64,000 bases of DNA from Candidatus Fraserbacteria bacterium (GCA_029262795.1 JAJCYT010000031.1:1-64000), one strand, 5' to 3'. Positions 27,865 to 36,942 are shown, counted from the stretch's first letter. Numbers and translations: made by a program. Notes: generated from the sequence alone by a model not told the origin.

Positions 27865-27898
27865 GAGACAACGATAAAAAAAACGTTGGAATAAAATA

Positions 27899-27955
27899 AA
27901 AACTTCAAAACCCCTTTGCTAAAGGGGTTCTGTTGGACTGTGACTAATTGTTCTT
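27899..27955 (+). repeat. dispersed GC-rich hairpin repeat, copy C
   Basis: AACCCCTTT, GCT loop, AAAGGGGTT, then CTGTTGGACTGTGACTAATTG. It shares the hairpin and the right flank (TTGGACTG-GA-T) with copy B and lies just after the stop of the large outer-membrane gene, where it may also weaken transcription. Confidence 0.65.
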
Positions 27956-28034
27956 TTCGATACTTAATCGTTGTTTCTTTCGGGTAGATTGGATATAACT
28001 TCTTGGCAAGTGAAAATTTTCCAAAGGGGTCCAT

Positions 28035-28805
28035 GTGAAGTTTTGTATGCTGGCCAGCAGTTCCAGTGGCAATTGTAGTGTGATTCAATCTGGCCAAACC
28101 ACCGTGTTGGTGGATGCAGGCATCAGTGCCAGGCGAACGTTTATTGGGCTAACCTCAGCTGGGTTGGGTGAGCAGATTGATGCCATCTTTATTTCTCATG
28201 AACATTCAGACCATTGCAAAGATCTAGGTGTGGTGGCCAAACGATTTCAATGCCCCATCTATGGAAACGAAGCCACTTTGGGCAAACTGGAACCTTTTCT
28301 TAAAGGCACAGAAACCCTGATCAACATCGAAAAAAGAAAAGTAATTCAACTCAAAGATCTGGAAGTGACCTCTTTTTCAGTTTCCCACGATGCTGTCGAT
28401 CCTTGTGGCTATACGTTTTTTGATGGTCAACATCGTGCGGGAGTGGCCACTGATTTGGGCATTATTAGTGAGGAAGTGCAAGATCACCTCAGTCAATGTG
28501 ATGCTGTTTCTTTTGAAGCCAATCACGATGTGGACATGCTCGAAAAGGGACGCTACCCACAGTATCTCAAGGATCGTATCACCGGCCCATTGGGTCATCT
28601 TTCCAACCATGACTCTGGTCAAGGATTGGCCCTCATGGCCATGAAGGGCCAATTAAAGCATGCTATCCTTGCACATTTGAGCGATCAGAACAATCGACCT
28701 GATTTGGCTTTGAAAACAGTTCAGCATTGCTTGAGAACGTACAATATCGATTTCAATGTATTGCTCTCGCATAAAAGCAATCCCAGCCCATTAATTGAGT
28801 TGTAA
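28035..28805 (+). CDS. metallo-beta-lactamase-fold hydrolase, WalJ/YycJ type
   Basis: 256 residues starting at GTG 28035. The opening KFCMLASSSSGNCSVIQSG and the zinc motif ISHEHSDHCKDLG (HxHxDH) are characteristic of WalJ/YycJ, a probable 5'-to-3' exonuclease linked to replication and cell-wall control in Firmicutes. Later His/Asp ligands lie in SFSVSHDAVDPCGY and GVATDLGII, and GHLSNHDSGQGLA is family-specific. Its WalRK partners are not in the window. Length is normal. Confidence 0.92.
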   Translation: MKFCMLASSSSGNCSVIQSGQTTVLVDAGISARRTFIGLTSAGLGEQIDAIFISHEHSDHCKDLGVVAKRFQCPIYGNEATLGKLEPFLKGTETLINIEKRKVIQLKDLEVTSFSVSHDAVDPCGYTFFDGQHRAGVATDLGIISEEVQDHLSQCDAVSFEANHDVDMLEKGRYPQYLKDRITGPLGHLSNHDSGQGLALMAMKGQLKHAILAHLSDQNNRPDLALKTVQHCLRTYNIDFNVLLSHKSNPSPLIEL

Positions 28806-28813
28806 AAGAGATG

Positions 28814-30769
28814 TCAGGATTCGTTGAACAAATAGGTTTTCAAAAACAATGACACAATATAATTGTAAACTTCCTGGTTGTCTTTTCTTAAGAAACGATG
28901 GCCTTCATTTCCTACCTGTAAATACCAGACGTTGCCACCGTGTCGGCGCACCGCCTGCACCATTTGTTCTGAATGAGAGGGATGCACAATGTCATCGTTT
29001 TCCCCCTGAATGACTAAAAGAGGTTTAGTAATTTGACCTGCCTGATACAAAGGTGAAATATTTTTCAAAAAAGTGACATCATCCTCTACACGCTCGTCCC
29101 CGTATTCACGTCGAAATATAGATAATGTGTTGCCTGAGGCATTTTTTATCATTTGCAGCAAATCAGACATGCCTGCAAAATCAATGCCTGCTGCAAGTCG
29201 GTCGCCAAAGCGCGCCATCATGGTCAGAGCCATATAACCGCCGTAAGAGCCACCACCCACGGCCACTCTGGAGGCATCGAGTTCTGGTTGTTCTGCAACC
29301 CAGTCTAGCAAAGCGCCCATGTCTTCAATGGCGTGTTTGCGCAACATGCCATCATCTAATTGTTGATATCCTGGCCCATAACCCGTGGAGCCGCGCACGT
29401 TGGGGGCCAGCACAGCGATGTTCAGTTCGTTGACCAGGTACTGAATCAGTGGATCGAATGTGGGCTGGAACTGATAAAATGGCCCACCATGAATATGAAT
29501 CAACACTGGCACAGGATGGCTGACCTGTTTGGGATGGTAATAATAAACCGGTACCTGTTGTGCCTGACCGGTGCGATGATTGGAAGTTGGATACTGGATC
29601 AATTCTGGCAGCACCAGATCATCTTGCTTCAAAGACTGTTTGTTTTGATCGGTCCAACGCGTCCACTCCAGGGTTTCAAGCTGCATCACATATACATCCC
29701 CTGGAGACTGCGCATTGTCCAATACCGCTGCCACATGTGCGCCATCTGGATGGAAGGTCAGTTGGTGTATTTTTCCCTTGGGCAAAGCCACCACCGGTTC
29801 CCAGGTGTGGGTGGCGGTATCCATCAAATAAAGCTGATAGCTGCCGCCTTCATTGGCCGTAAAAGCCACGAAATCTCCTGTGGGAGATACGGCAAATTCT
29901 TCAATGTCCCAGGGGATTTGCTGGGTCAATACTTGCATGGCATTGCGGCTTAAATCGTAATAACGCAGCCGTACAAATTCACTTCCCTGGTTTGATGTGA
30001 GGTAAAGGCCCTGGCCATCTCCGGCCCAATGAATGGTTTCATAAAAGCTGGGAGTGAGTACTGGATGAATAAAATCGAGTTTTCGTTCCTTTAAATCCAA
30101 TAGTCCAACAGGTCTGTCCAAGATAGGATCACCGTGGACCAATAGTTTTTGATCGTCAGGGGACCATTCGATTGCATACCAGTCAGCGTCTGTGAGCACA
30201 GGAGCAAAAAATTCAGTGGTGCCTACTTGGTTCAAATAGAGTTCAGCAAATCCATTGCGTCGATCGCTGGAAAATGCCATCCATTCGCCGCTTTTTGACC
30301 AAAGTACCGGGCTGTACCAGGCTGGGTCCGTGCTTAATGGCGTATATTTCCCTGTTTCCAGGCTTAAAGACTGATATGAAAAGGCATCACCATCGTTGCT
30401 GCGCAACAGAATCGTGTTGGTAGTGGCTTGCGGGTTGAGATACACCTCAACATATGAATGATCCAACAGGGCAAACTCGCTCATCTGAAAGGGGGCATCC
30501 AGCCAATTGAGTTGCGCGCCGCCTTGTTGTTGGACCGATGTCAGCAGGCCACGTTCTTCATTCCAACCATGCAGCACAGTGGGTGTGGCTTCCTGATAAG
30601 GCTTAAGTCGATTGACAATGTGCATGGGGATTTCAGGAATGTTGTCGAGTACAAGATGATCAATTTCTTCCAGGCTAAGGTAACTGGGTTGTGTTGACCA
30701 CCAGACATACCCCAAGCCAAATGCGAAGACTGCGACGATGCATCCAATAATCAGGAATTTTTTTATCAT
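28814..30769 (-). CDS. S9-family peptidase (prolyl oligopeptidase-like), membrane-anchored
   Basis: 651 residues from ATG 30769 (MIKKFLIIGC); upstream in-frame ATGs at 30829, 30820 and 30817 are possible, none with a clear Shine-Dalgarno. An N-terminal hydrophobic segment acts as signal or anchor. A TolB-like propeller (about 60-400) with PAWYSPVLWSKSGEWMAFSS and similar blades precedes an alpha/beta hydrolase with S508 (GGGSYGGYMAL), Asp in IQGENDDIVHPSHS and His in GNEGHRFL. It would cleave short peptides in the periplasm. Its stop lies close to the convergent stop of the WalJ-type gene. Confidence 0.92.
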   Translation of the reverse strand: MIKKFLIIGCIVAVFAFGLGYVWWSTQPSYLSLEEIDHLVLDNIPEIPMHIVNRLKPYQEATPTVLHGWNEERGLLTSVQQQGGAQLNWLDAPFQMSEFALLDHSYVEVYLNPQATTNTILLRSNDGDAFSYQSLSLETGKYTPLSTDPAWYSPVLWSKSGEWMAFSSDRRNGFAELYLNQVGTTEFFAPVLTDADWYAIEWSPDDQKLLVHGDPILDRPVGLLDLKERKLDFIHPVLTPSFYETIHWAGDGQGLYLTSNQGSEFVRLRYYDLSRNAMQVLTQQIPWDIEEFAVSPTGDFVAFTANEGGSYQLYLMDTATHTWEPVVALPKGKIHQLTFHPDGAHVAAVLDNAQSPGDVYVMQLETLEWTRWTDQNKQSLKQDDLVLPELIQYPTSNHRTGQAQQVPVYYYHPKQVSHPVPVLIHIHGGPFYQFQPTFDPLIQYLVNELNIAVLAPNVRGSTGYGPGYQQLDDGMLRKHAIEDMGALLDWVAEQPELDASRVAVGGGSYGGYMALTMMARFGDRLAAGIDFAGMSDLLQMIKNASGNTLSIFRREYGDERVEDDVTFLKNISPLYQAGQITKPLLVIQGENDDIVHPSHSEQMVQAVRRHGGNVWYLQVGNEGHRFLRKDNQEVYNYIVSLFLKTYLFNES

Positions 30770-30929
30770 GCTATTTAAAAAATTAAATTGACTGCCTTTG
30801 CTCTGATTGGTGATCATCATAAAGCACAAATTATAAATCCTTACAGCAATTCGTTATGTACCAAAGAAACTTTAGTGAAAATAAAAGTTTGAATAATGAA
30901 CTTTCTATTTTGCCTCTGGGACAGGGTGT

Positions 30930-30968
30930 TGAGGGTTGAGCCCTTTTATTCAAGAGGCTCAACCCTCA
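30930..30968. other. strong hairpin between argF and the S9 peptidase gene
   Basis: TGAGGGTTGAGCC (30930-30942) pairs perfectly over 13 bp with GGCTCAACCCTCA (30956-30968), with a 13-nt loop. Neither strand has a following T-run, so it is not a canonical terminator. It lies in the 5' region of the S9 gene transcript or at the end of the argF transcript. Confidence 0.6.
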
Positions 30969-30998
30969 TGTTCGGAAGGAAGGAGAATATTTCCACTT

Positions 30999-31035
30999 AA
31001 AAGAGTTCCCTTGTAACTAAAAAAGGAACTCTTTT
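30999..31035 (-). terminator. terminator of argF (bidirectional form)
   Basis: AAAAGAGTTCC (30999-31009) pairs with GGAACTCTTTT (31025-31035). On the minus strand the stem is followed by TTTT. It begins a few bases after the argF stop. Confidence 0.75.
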
Positions 31036-31039
31036 TGTA

Positions 31040-31975
31040 TCAGTTGTTTTTCATGAGTGTTGCCATCACGGCTTTTTGTGCATGAAGGCGGTTTTCGGCC
31101 TCGTCATAAATCACGCTGTTGGCACTTTGGGCGACGTCATAAGTAATTTCTTCATCGTAATGGGCAGGTAGGCAATGCATGATAGTACAGTCCGATTTTG
31201 CTTTGGACACCAACTCAGCATTCACCTGGAAAGGCTGAAACAATTTCTTTTTGGCTTCCGCTTCTGCCTCTTGCCCCATCGATGCCCAGACATCGGTGTA
31301 GATGACATCAGCGCCTTCAACCGCAGCATGGGGATCATGGGATACTTCCACATTTGTGCCAAATTGTTTTGCATAGTTGAGAATGTCTGGATCAGGACCG
31401 TGGCCCTCCGGACAGGCAAGGGTGAAGTGCATTCCCAATTTTGGTGCGGCATTAAGCCACGAATGCGCCACGTTGTTGCCATCGCCAACGAAAACAGCCT
31501 TGAGTCCGTCGAGTTGATTTTTATGCTCCCACACGGTCAACAAATCAGCTAATATCTGGCAAGGGTGAAGCAAATCGGACAAACCGTTGATGACGGGCAC
31601 TGTTGCATGTTTGGCCAAATCGATCATGATATCGTGGCCGAACACGCGGGCCATGATGCCGTCCACATACCCGGACATGACTTTGGCGATGTCTTCGGTG
31701 GTTTCGCGTTGCCCTAGCTTGATGTCATCCGGCCCTAAATAAATGGCGTGTCCACCAAGCTGGGTCATTCCCACTTCAAAAGACACTCTGGTTCTTAATG
31801 ATGGCTTGAGGAAAATCATACCCAGGGTTTTGCCTTCAAAAATCTTTTTCGTATTACCCGATTTTTGATCGTGCTTCATTTGTTTTGCCAGTTCCAGAAA
31901 GTGCCACAGTGCCTCTGCATCGTAATCTGCCAGGGATACTAGGTGTTTCATTTTATTCTCCGTAAGTAACGTCAT
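31040..31975 (-). CDS. argF: ornithine carbamoyltransferase
   Basis: 311 residues from ATG 31975, which has GGAGG 5 nt upstream; ATG 31951 (MKHLVSL) with GGAG 6 nt upstream would give the more usual N-terminus. It makes citrulline from ornithine and carbamoyl phosphate. Motifs: SLRTRVSFEVGMTQLGGHA (carbamoyl phosphate), HPCQILADLLT, DVWASMGQEAEA and HCLPAHYDEEIT (ornithine). A single transcription unit with a consensus promoter and long structured leader. No other arg genes are near. Confidence 0.96.
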   Translation of the reverse strand: MTLLTENKMKHLVSLADYDAEALWHFLELAKQMKHDQKSGNTKKIFEGKTLGMIFLKPSLRTRVSFEVGMTQLGGHAIYLGPDDIKLGQRETTEDIAKVMSGYVDGIMARVFGHDIMIDLAKHATVPVINGLSDLLHPCQILADLLTVWEHKNQLDGLKAVFVGDGNNVAHSWLNAAPKLGMHFTLACPEGHGPDPDILNYAKQFGTNVEVSHDPHAAVEGADVIYTDVWASMGQEAEAEAKKKLFQPFQVNAELVSKAKSDCTIMHCLPAHYDEEITYDVAQSANSVIYDEAENRLHAQKAVMATLMKNN

Positions 31976-32038
31976 GTTGTCCTCCAAAGGAATATTCAAA
32001 TTTAAAAAATAGAGTTGTGTTTCAGGTCGGTATTTTTT

Positions 32039-32137
32039 AGCCCTCAGCAGGTAAACAATGACTTATCTTTTGAAGCGCTCTTTGAATGTTTTACTTTGGA
32101 AAAATAGAGGAGCGCCTGCATTCACCCACTGAGGGCT
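32039..32137 (-). ncRNA. structured argF leader RNA (candidate cis-regulator)
   Basis: Within the roughly 220-nt untranslated leader of argF, AGCCCTCAG/CTGAGGGCT (32129-32137 with 32039-32047) forms an outer stem, GCAGG/CCTGC (32115-32119 with 32047-32051) an inner stem, and GCGCTC/GAGCGC (32110-32115 with 32075-32080) an apical stem, nested in order. No U-tract follows, so it is not a simple attenuator; it does not show T-box or other riboswitch consensus that I know. Confidence 0.5.
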
Positions 32138-32202
32138 CAACGCAGACGTCGAGAAGTGATACAAATTTGATCTACAACAATCGTTACTTTCATATCGGGC
32201 GT

Positions 32203-32231
32203 ACTATAGCAAGGTTCCCGAAAACTGTCAA
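32203..32231 (-). promoter_or_regulatory. near-consensus sigma-70 promoter of argF
   Basis: On the minus strand TTGACA (32226-32231), a 17-bp spacer and TATAGT (32203-32208). Transcription would start near 32196, about 220 nt before the argF start codon. Confidence 0.85.
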
Positions 32232-32267
32232 GTACCTATGCTCGTTGGTTATTGATAAGATCAATTT

Positions 32268-32843
32268 ATGAAAGATTTCTTTCGCTTCGCAGAACTTTCA
32301 ACAAAACTCAAACAGGTTCAGCGTAAAGGTTGGCTGATTCGCGATGTAAAAGAGGCAGAATCTGTGGCTGATCATACTTTTAGTGTTAGCTTAATGGCAT
32401 TTGTGCTGAGTAAGCATCATCCAGAAAATTTAAATCGCGAAAAATGTGTGTCCATGGCATTGATTCATGATCTGGCTGAATCCATCGTTGGTGACATCAC
32501 ACCGTATGATGGGATTTCTTCTGAAGAAAAACAGCAACGGGAACATCAGGCCATACAGAAGATTATTGATCTGATCGACGATGATGAAATTCTATTGCTG
32601 TGGCAAGAATATGAAGCGGCAGAAACACCTGAAGCTCAGTTTGTGAAAAGCCTGGACAAGCTGGAAACGTTACTTCAAGCCTTTGAATATGAACAGCAGC
32701 AACCTGATGTGGATCTTGATGAGTTTTGGGAAAAAGCAGAAAAAATCACCCGGCATCCAGACGCTGAATCGGACTGGATGCCGGATGTTGAAATTCAAAA
32801 ATGGTTAAAGCTTTTGCTGAAAGAAAGAGCAGCGAAAATGTAA
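32268..32843 (+). CDS. HD-domain phosphohydrolase, YfbR/HDDC2-like 5'-nucleotidase
   Basis: 191 residues. HD metal ligands: H36 (ESVADHTFS), H67-D68 (ALIHDLAESIVGD) and a later Asp in KSLDKLETLLQA. The spacing and ESVADHTF opening fit the HDDC2/YfbR group of nucleoside 5'-monophosphatases. No Shine-Dalgarno; the palindrome TTGATAAGATCAA (32252-32264) lies directly before the ATG. It is divergent from argF. Cytoplasmic; length normal. Confidence 0.9.
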   Translation: MKDFFRFAELSTKLKQVQRKGWLIRDVKEAESVADHTFSVSLMAFVLSKHHPENLNREKCVSMALIHDLAESIVGDITPYDGISSEEKQQREHQAIQKIIDLIDDDEILLLWQEYEAAETPEAQFVKSLDKLETLLQAFEYEQQQPDVDLDEFWEKAEKITRHPDAESDWMPDVEIQKWLKLLLKERAAKM

Positions 32844-32846
32844 TCT

Positions 32847-33122
32847 CTAGCTTCCATAAATTTGGCTAAGACCGGCTGCGGCAGTTTCATCGTCGAAAAC
32901 TGGGGTAAACGTTAATTCCAACAAATCGCCCCATTGAGCAGCATGTGCCGCCAATGCTGCAGGTTCGCCTTCCACCAAAATCCAGCCATAACTCGACCCT
33001 GGCACATGCCAGCGTCCCAGGATGCTCATTCCTTCTACTTCGGGCGCACCTGTACTGAGAAACCGCTCAACCGCTCCCTTGTAGTTGTTAGGCGAAATTT
33101 TCCACTGCCCCATATATTTCAT
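32847..33122 (-). CDS. DUF3303-like small protein
   Basis: 91 residues from ATG 33122, preceded by AAGGAGG; the frame is open upstream without support. The single domain (KYMGQWKISPNNYKGAVERF, GRWHVPGSSYGWILVEG, HAAQWGDLLELTFTPVFDD) matches the DUF3303 style of dimeric alpha/beta-barrel proteins. Function unknown. Convergent with the HD hydrolase, 3 bp apart. Confidence 0.82.
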   Translation of the reverse strand: MKYMGQWKISPNNYKGAVERFLSTGAPEVEGMSILGRWHVPGSSYGWILVEGEPAALAAHAAQWGDLLELTFTPVFDDETAAAGLSQIYGS

Positions 33123-33306
33123 TTTTGTTTCCTCCTTAGAAATAAAGCAATTCAACTCGAAATTTCGAAGAGTTTAGCTCACTCTTGATTTGGCTGTCAA
33201 ATGAAACCAAAAATGATGATGCACATCCTTTTACATTAGTATTTGCTTTTATACTTAAATTTACCTACCCTAGACGTTATCGTGATTTATGGGAGGTACA
33301 ACTCTG

Positions 33307-35298
33307 ATGGCAAGCCCTATTTCGCCGAAACTGATTTACAATTTGACAATGGTGTCCGGCCCTGCGCTTTCGCCTGATGGCAGCACGCTTGTGTTTGCTA
33401 AGGCCGCTACAGATGAAAGCACGATGGAAGGTTGTTCCCAATTGATGAAGATGTCGCTGCCTGGCGGCGACACGGTGAATTTCACCCAAGGCCCGAAAGA
33501 TGCCAACCCAAGATATTCTCCCGATGGCAGCCACATCGCATTTTTAAGATCGGACGACAAAGAAAAACGACAAATCTGGTGCATTCCCACCAACGGCGGC
33601 GAAGCTCGCCAGATCACACAAATTCCTGGCGGCGTGAGCTTTTTTCAGTGGTCGCCGGATTCTCAAAATTTGGCGTTAGTTGCTCGTGTTGATCCTGACC
33701 AACTGCCTGATGATCACGATCCTAACCTTGATCCGCAGGTCAAAGTGATCACTCGATTGCGTTATCGCTTCGACACCTTGGGTTGGATCGGCAATTCTCA
33801 TACGCACATCTTCACGATTGGCCTGAATGATGATGAAGCCAAACAACTCACCAGCGGCGATTGGGATGACAGTTATCCTGCTTGGTCGCCAGATGGCAAA
33901 TCCATTGCCTTTGTGTCAGATCGTGAGCCAGATCGTGAAACCACATTCCGTTGTCAGGCTTATGTCATGCCTGCTTCGGGCGACGAGCCTGTGATGTGGT
34001 CCGATGGACTTTCCAGCGTGAACAATCCCACTTGGTCCCCTGATGGCAAACAGCTTTTGGTTATTGCATCGGATGATGATGAAGTGGCTGTATGGTGGAG
34101 TGGTGAGTTTCACATCATCGAACTAGGCAAAGCGCCTGAAAGATTGCATGACGATTCTGTGCATCCCAATGCAGGATTTGGCCCTATTGTGCCTGCACCA
34201 GACATTCGCTGGCTTGAAGATGGTCGCATTATTTTCCACGGCGATGCTCAGGGCGAAGCGTTTTTGTTTGAATTAAACGTGGCTGACAAATCCTTAAAAA
34301 CCATCACCAAGGGCGGCGAAATGTTCGCTGGTCTGACGTTTGATGCGCAAACTCAAAAAGCAGTCATCATGACCATGCCGCCGACCTCTGCCGGTGATTT
34401 GTTTACCGTCGATATTGGCAGTGGCGAACGCAATCAGTTGACCGAATACAACAAAGAATATTTTGCAGAACATCCAACTGCCACAATGGAAAAATTCACG
34501 CTGGAACGAGCAGGCATGGAGATTCAATCTCGCCTGTTACTCCCGCCAGGATTTGATTCCTCGAAGAAATATCCAATGATTTTGGAAGTTCACGGCGGCC
34601 CTCACGGCGCTTTCTATGATGCCTTCAACCCAATGCAGCAAGTGATGGCCACGGCGGGTTATGTGGTGTTGTGTGTGAACCCGCGCGGATCTTCTTCATA
34701 TGGAAAAGACTTTGGAAAAGCCGTGCTCGCAGATTGGGGCGGTGAAGATTATCTTGACTTGATGCAGGCGGTGGACGAAGTGATTTCCAGAGGCTATATC
34801 GACGAAAACCGTCTGGGCATTCACGGCTACAGCTACGGTGGCTTTATGAGTTCCTGGGCCATTGGTCAAACCACCCGCTTTAAGTCAGCCGTCATCGGTG
34901 CACCTTGTATCGACCTTCCCAGCTTTGCTGGCACGGCAGATATCGGCATCAACTTCGGTGAAATCCAGTGGGGCGGCAGACGCCACGAAAACCTGGATGC
35001 CTACATCAAACATTCTCCAATTACCTATGCGCCCAATGTAGAAACCCCTGCATTGCTGTTGCATGGTGAAGCCGATCATCGTTGCCCCATTGAACAAAGT
35101 GAACAATATTTTGTCGCATTGAAACGTATGGGCAAGACCGTGGAATTCGTTCGCTTCCCAGGTTGTTCACATCTGTTCCTGCGATTTGCTCATCCAAAAC
35201 TGCGAGAGGAATATCTCACTCGCATGAAGGCATGGCATGATCGCTATCTGATGGGCGCTGGTATGGAAGCCGAAGCTTCTGAAACGGTTTCTGTTTAA
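33307..35298 (+). CDS. S9C-type peptidase (acylaminoacyl-peptidase-like), cytoplasmic
   Basis: 663 residues from ATG 33307, after GGGAGGT; the upstream in-frame start is not supported. It has no signal peptide. An N-terminal TolB-like propeller (about 15-390; ALSPDGSTLVFA, RYSPDGSHIAFL, AWSPDGKSIAFVSD) precedes the hydrolase domain with S509 (GYSYGGFMSS), Asp in LHGEADHRCPIEQSEQ and His in FPGCSHLFLRF. It probably degrades peptides of up to about 30 residues in the cytoplasm. Distinct from the anchored S9 protein at 28814-30769. Confidence 0.94.
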   Translation: MASPISPKLIYNLTMVSGPALSPDGSTLVFAKAATDESTMEGCSQLMKMSLPGGDTVNFTQGPKDANPRYSPDGSHIAFLRSDDKEKRQIWCIPTNGGEARQITQIPGGVSFFQWSPDSQNLALVARVDPDQLPDDHDPNLDPQVKVITRLRYRFDTLGWIGNSHTHIFTIGLNDDEAKQLTSGDWDDSYPAWSPDGKSIAFVSDREPDRETTFRCQAYVMPASGDEPVMWSDGLSSVNNPTWSPDGKQLLVIASDDDEVAVWWSGEFHIIELGKAPERLHDDSVHPNAGFGPIVPAPDIRWLEDGRIIFHGDAQGEAFLFELNVADKSLKTITKGGEMFAGLTFDAQTQKAVIMTMPPTSAGDLFTVDIGSGERNQLTEYNKEYFAEHPTATMEKFTLERAGMEIQSRLLLPPGFDSSKKYPMILEVHGGPHGAFYDAFNPMQQVMATAGYVVLCVNPRGSSSYGKDFGKAVLADWGGEDYLDLMQAVDEVISRGYIDENRLGIHGYSYGGFMSSWAIGQTTRFKSAVIGAPCIDLPSFAGTADIGINFGEIQWGGRRHENLDAYIKHSPITYAPNVETPALLLHGEADHRCPIEQSEQYFVALKRMGKTVEFVRFPGCSHLFLRFAHPKLREEYLTRMKAWHDRYLMGAGMEAEASETVSV

Positions 35299-35307
35299 AC
35301 AAAAGCG

Positions 35308-35353
35308 AAAAACTGGGGGGATTAAGTTATCGCATCCCCTCAGTTTCTTTTTA
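35308..35353 (+). terminator. Rho-independent terminator
   Basis: AAACTGGGGGGAT (310-322 of the 35-kb line) pairs with ATCCCCTCAGTTT (334-346) with one mismatch, followed by CTTTTTATC. It ends the S9 gene and runs up to the next start codon. Confidence 0.85.
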
Positions 35354-35355
35354 TC

Positions 35356-36081
35356 ATGAATAATATTAAAGCACTTACTTTTGACATTGGCGGCACCGTC
35401 TTCGACTGGAAAACTGCTGTGATTGAAGCGGTCCAAACACTGGCCCAAAATCGTCAAGCCAAAGTCGATGCCGAAACTTTTGCGATGGATTGGCGAACCA
35501 AGAAATTTGAGTTGTTGGGACGGATGCACGCAGGTGAAATCTCTGGTCTGAATGCAGATGGCCTGCTGCAACTTGGACTTGAAGAATTATCACGCGCCTA
35601 TTCTCAGTTGAACCTATCAGAACCAGATCGGATTGAACTCACTCAAGCATGGCATCGAATGAAAGCATGGCCAGACTTTCCAGATGCGTTGGTTCAGATG
35701 CGAAAATCTTACTATGTTGCTGTTTTGACCATCCTGAGTTTTTCCATTGCGGTGGATTGTTCCAAACTCAACAACACTCATTGGGATGCCATCATGTCTT
35801 GCGAATTTCTGGGTCATTACAAACCAAAAGCCGAGGCATATCAACGTGGCTGCCAGTTGTTAGGATTTGCACCTGAACAAGTGATGATGGTGGCATCACA
35901 CCCGTTAGACTTGCTCGCGGCAAGCAAGGCAGGACTGAAAACGGCGTTTGTCAAAGAGAAAATGAACGAGCCTGATCTGCCTGGATTTACCGGCGAGATT
36001 GACGTGAATCAGTTCGATGTAGTGGCAGAAGATTTCACAGATTTGGCAAGCCAGTTAAGTTCTCTCAAGGAGCGCGTATGA
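35356..36081 (+). CDS. HAD-superfamily hydrolase, haloacid dehalogenase type II-like
   Basis: 241 residues. Motif I is LTFDIGGTVFDW with nucleophile D10; the second Asp of phosphatases is absent and a Gly-Gly-Thr is present, as in 2-haloacid dehalogenases. Motif II is near VLTILSFSIAV, motif III K in HYKPKAEAY and motif IV VASHPLDLLAASKAG. The substrate is unproven. The ATG lies directly after a terminator with no Shine-Dalgarno, an odd arrangement. Overlaps the LLM gene by 4 bp. Confidence 0.85.
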   Translation: MNNIKALTFDIGGTVFDWKTAVIEAVQTLAQNRQAKVDAETFAMDWRTKKFELLGRMHAGEISGLNADGLLQLGLEELSRAYSQLNLSEPDRIELTQAWHRMKAWPDFPDALVQMRKSYYVAVLTILSFSIAVDCSKLNNTHWDAIMSCEFLGHYKPKAEAYQRGCQLLGFAPEQVMMVASHPLDLLAASKAGLKTAFVKEKMNEPDLPGFTGEIDVNQFDVVAEDFTDLASQLSSLKERV

Positions 36082-36938
36082 AATACGGTGTGTTGTTTCC
36101 ACAAACAGAAATTGGAAACGATCCCGTCATCATCAGGGATTTTGCTCAAATGGTTGAGCAATTGGGTTTCGATTATTTGATGACGTATGAACACGTGCTG
36201 GGCGCAGACCCGAATCGGCCTGAATGGGATGGTTATCGCCCATACAATTATCAAGATGCCTTTCACGAACCCTTTGTATTGTTTGGTTATCTAGCAGGTT
36301 TAACCACCACACTGGAATTTGCCACAGGCATTTTGGTGTTGCCACAACGCCAAGCCCCATTGGTTGCCAAACAAGCTGCTCAGTTGGACTTGCTCAGTGA
36401 TGGACGCTTGCGCCTGGGTGTTGGTATCGGTTGGAATGAAGTCGAGTTTGCAGGAATGGGTGTGGATTTTAAGACACGCGCCAAACTCATCGAAGAGCAA
36501 GTGCATGTGATGAAGCAGCTTTGGAGCAATCCATTGGTCAGCTTTGAAGGCGCGTTTCACCAGCTTGACCGAGTTGGCATTAATCCGCTGCCGAGTCGCC
36601 AAATCCCTGTCTGGATGGGTGGCGTGGCCGATCCTGTGTTGCGCCGCATGGCGAAAATGGCCGATGGCTGGTTTATGTATGACGGTCTGGTGGACAAATT
36701 GAAAGAACAAATTGAAACGCTGCATGGCTATTTGAAAGAAGAAGGCAGATCGCCAGATTCGTTTGGTTTGGACATTCGCCTCAACATGCAGCAAATCCCT
36801 GAAGCCGATTGGGCAACATGGATTGATGAACGAAAACAACTGGGCATTACTCATATTGCAGCCGTACCACCAGACCTTCAATCTGCACCTAATGTATTAA
36901 AAAAATTCCTGAAAATCGTTGCATCAGAAAAAAATTGA
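36078..36938 (+). CDS. luciferase-like (LLM class) flavin/F420-dependent oxidoreductase
   Basis: 286 residues; its ATG overlaps the HAD stop (GTATGA). The TIM-barrel family signs are YGVLFPQTEIGNDP, LEFATGILVLPQRQAPLVAKQ, DGRLRLGVGIGWNEVEF and QIPVWMGGVADPVLRRMAKMADGW. This matches the TIGR03619-like group often annotated as F420-dependent. Whether this organism makes F420 cannot be seen here. Possibly cooperates with the HAD protein in handling a small organic compound. Confidence 0.9.
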   Translation: MKYGVLFPQTEIGNDPVIIRDFAQMVEQLGFDYLMTYEHVLGADPNRPEWDGYRPYNYQDAFHEPFVLFGYLAGLTTTLEFATGILVLPQRQAPLVAKQAAQLDLLSDGRLRLGVGIGWNEVEFAGMGVDFKTRAKLIEEQVHVMKQLWSNPLVSFEGAFHQLDRVGINPLPSRQIPVWMGGVADPVLRRMAKMADGWFMYDGLVDKLKEQIETLHGYLKEEGRSPDSFGLDIRLNMQQIPEADWATWIDERKQLGITHIAAVPPDLQSAPNVLKKFLKIVASEKN

Positions 36939-36942
36939 AAAC

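Noticed and set aside
29360..29953. 197-codon plus-strand frame inside the S9 peptidase gene
   Set aside because: Antisense to a well-supported enzyme and without a ribosome site.
31976..32200. T-box riboswitch before argF
   Set aside because: I looked for the AGGGTGGNACCGCG core on the minus strand and did not find it; no terminator follows.
32086..32271. 61-codon plus-strand frame in the argF leader region
   Set aside because: No ribosome site or protein features; the base-paired elements explain the region better.
35356..36081. Phosphatase function for the HAD protein
   Set aside because: Motif I lacks the second Asp of HAD phosphatases and resembles haloacid dehalogenases instead.
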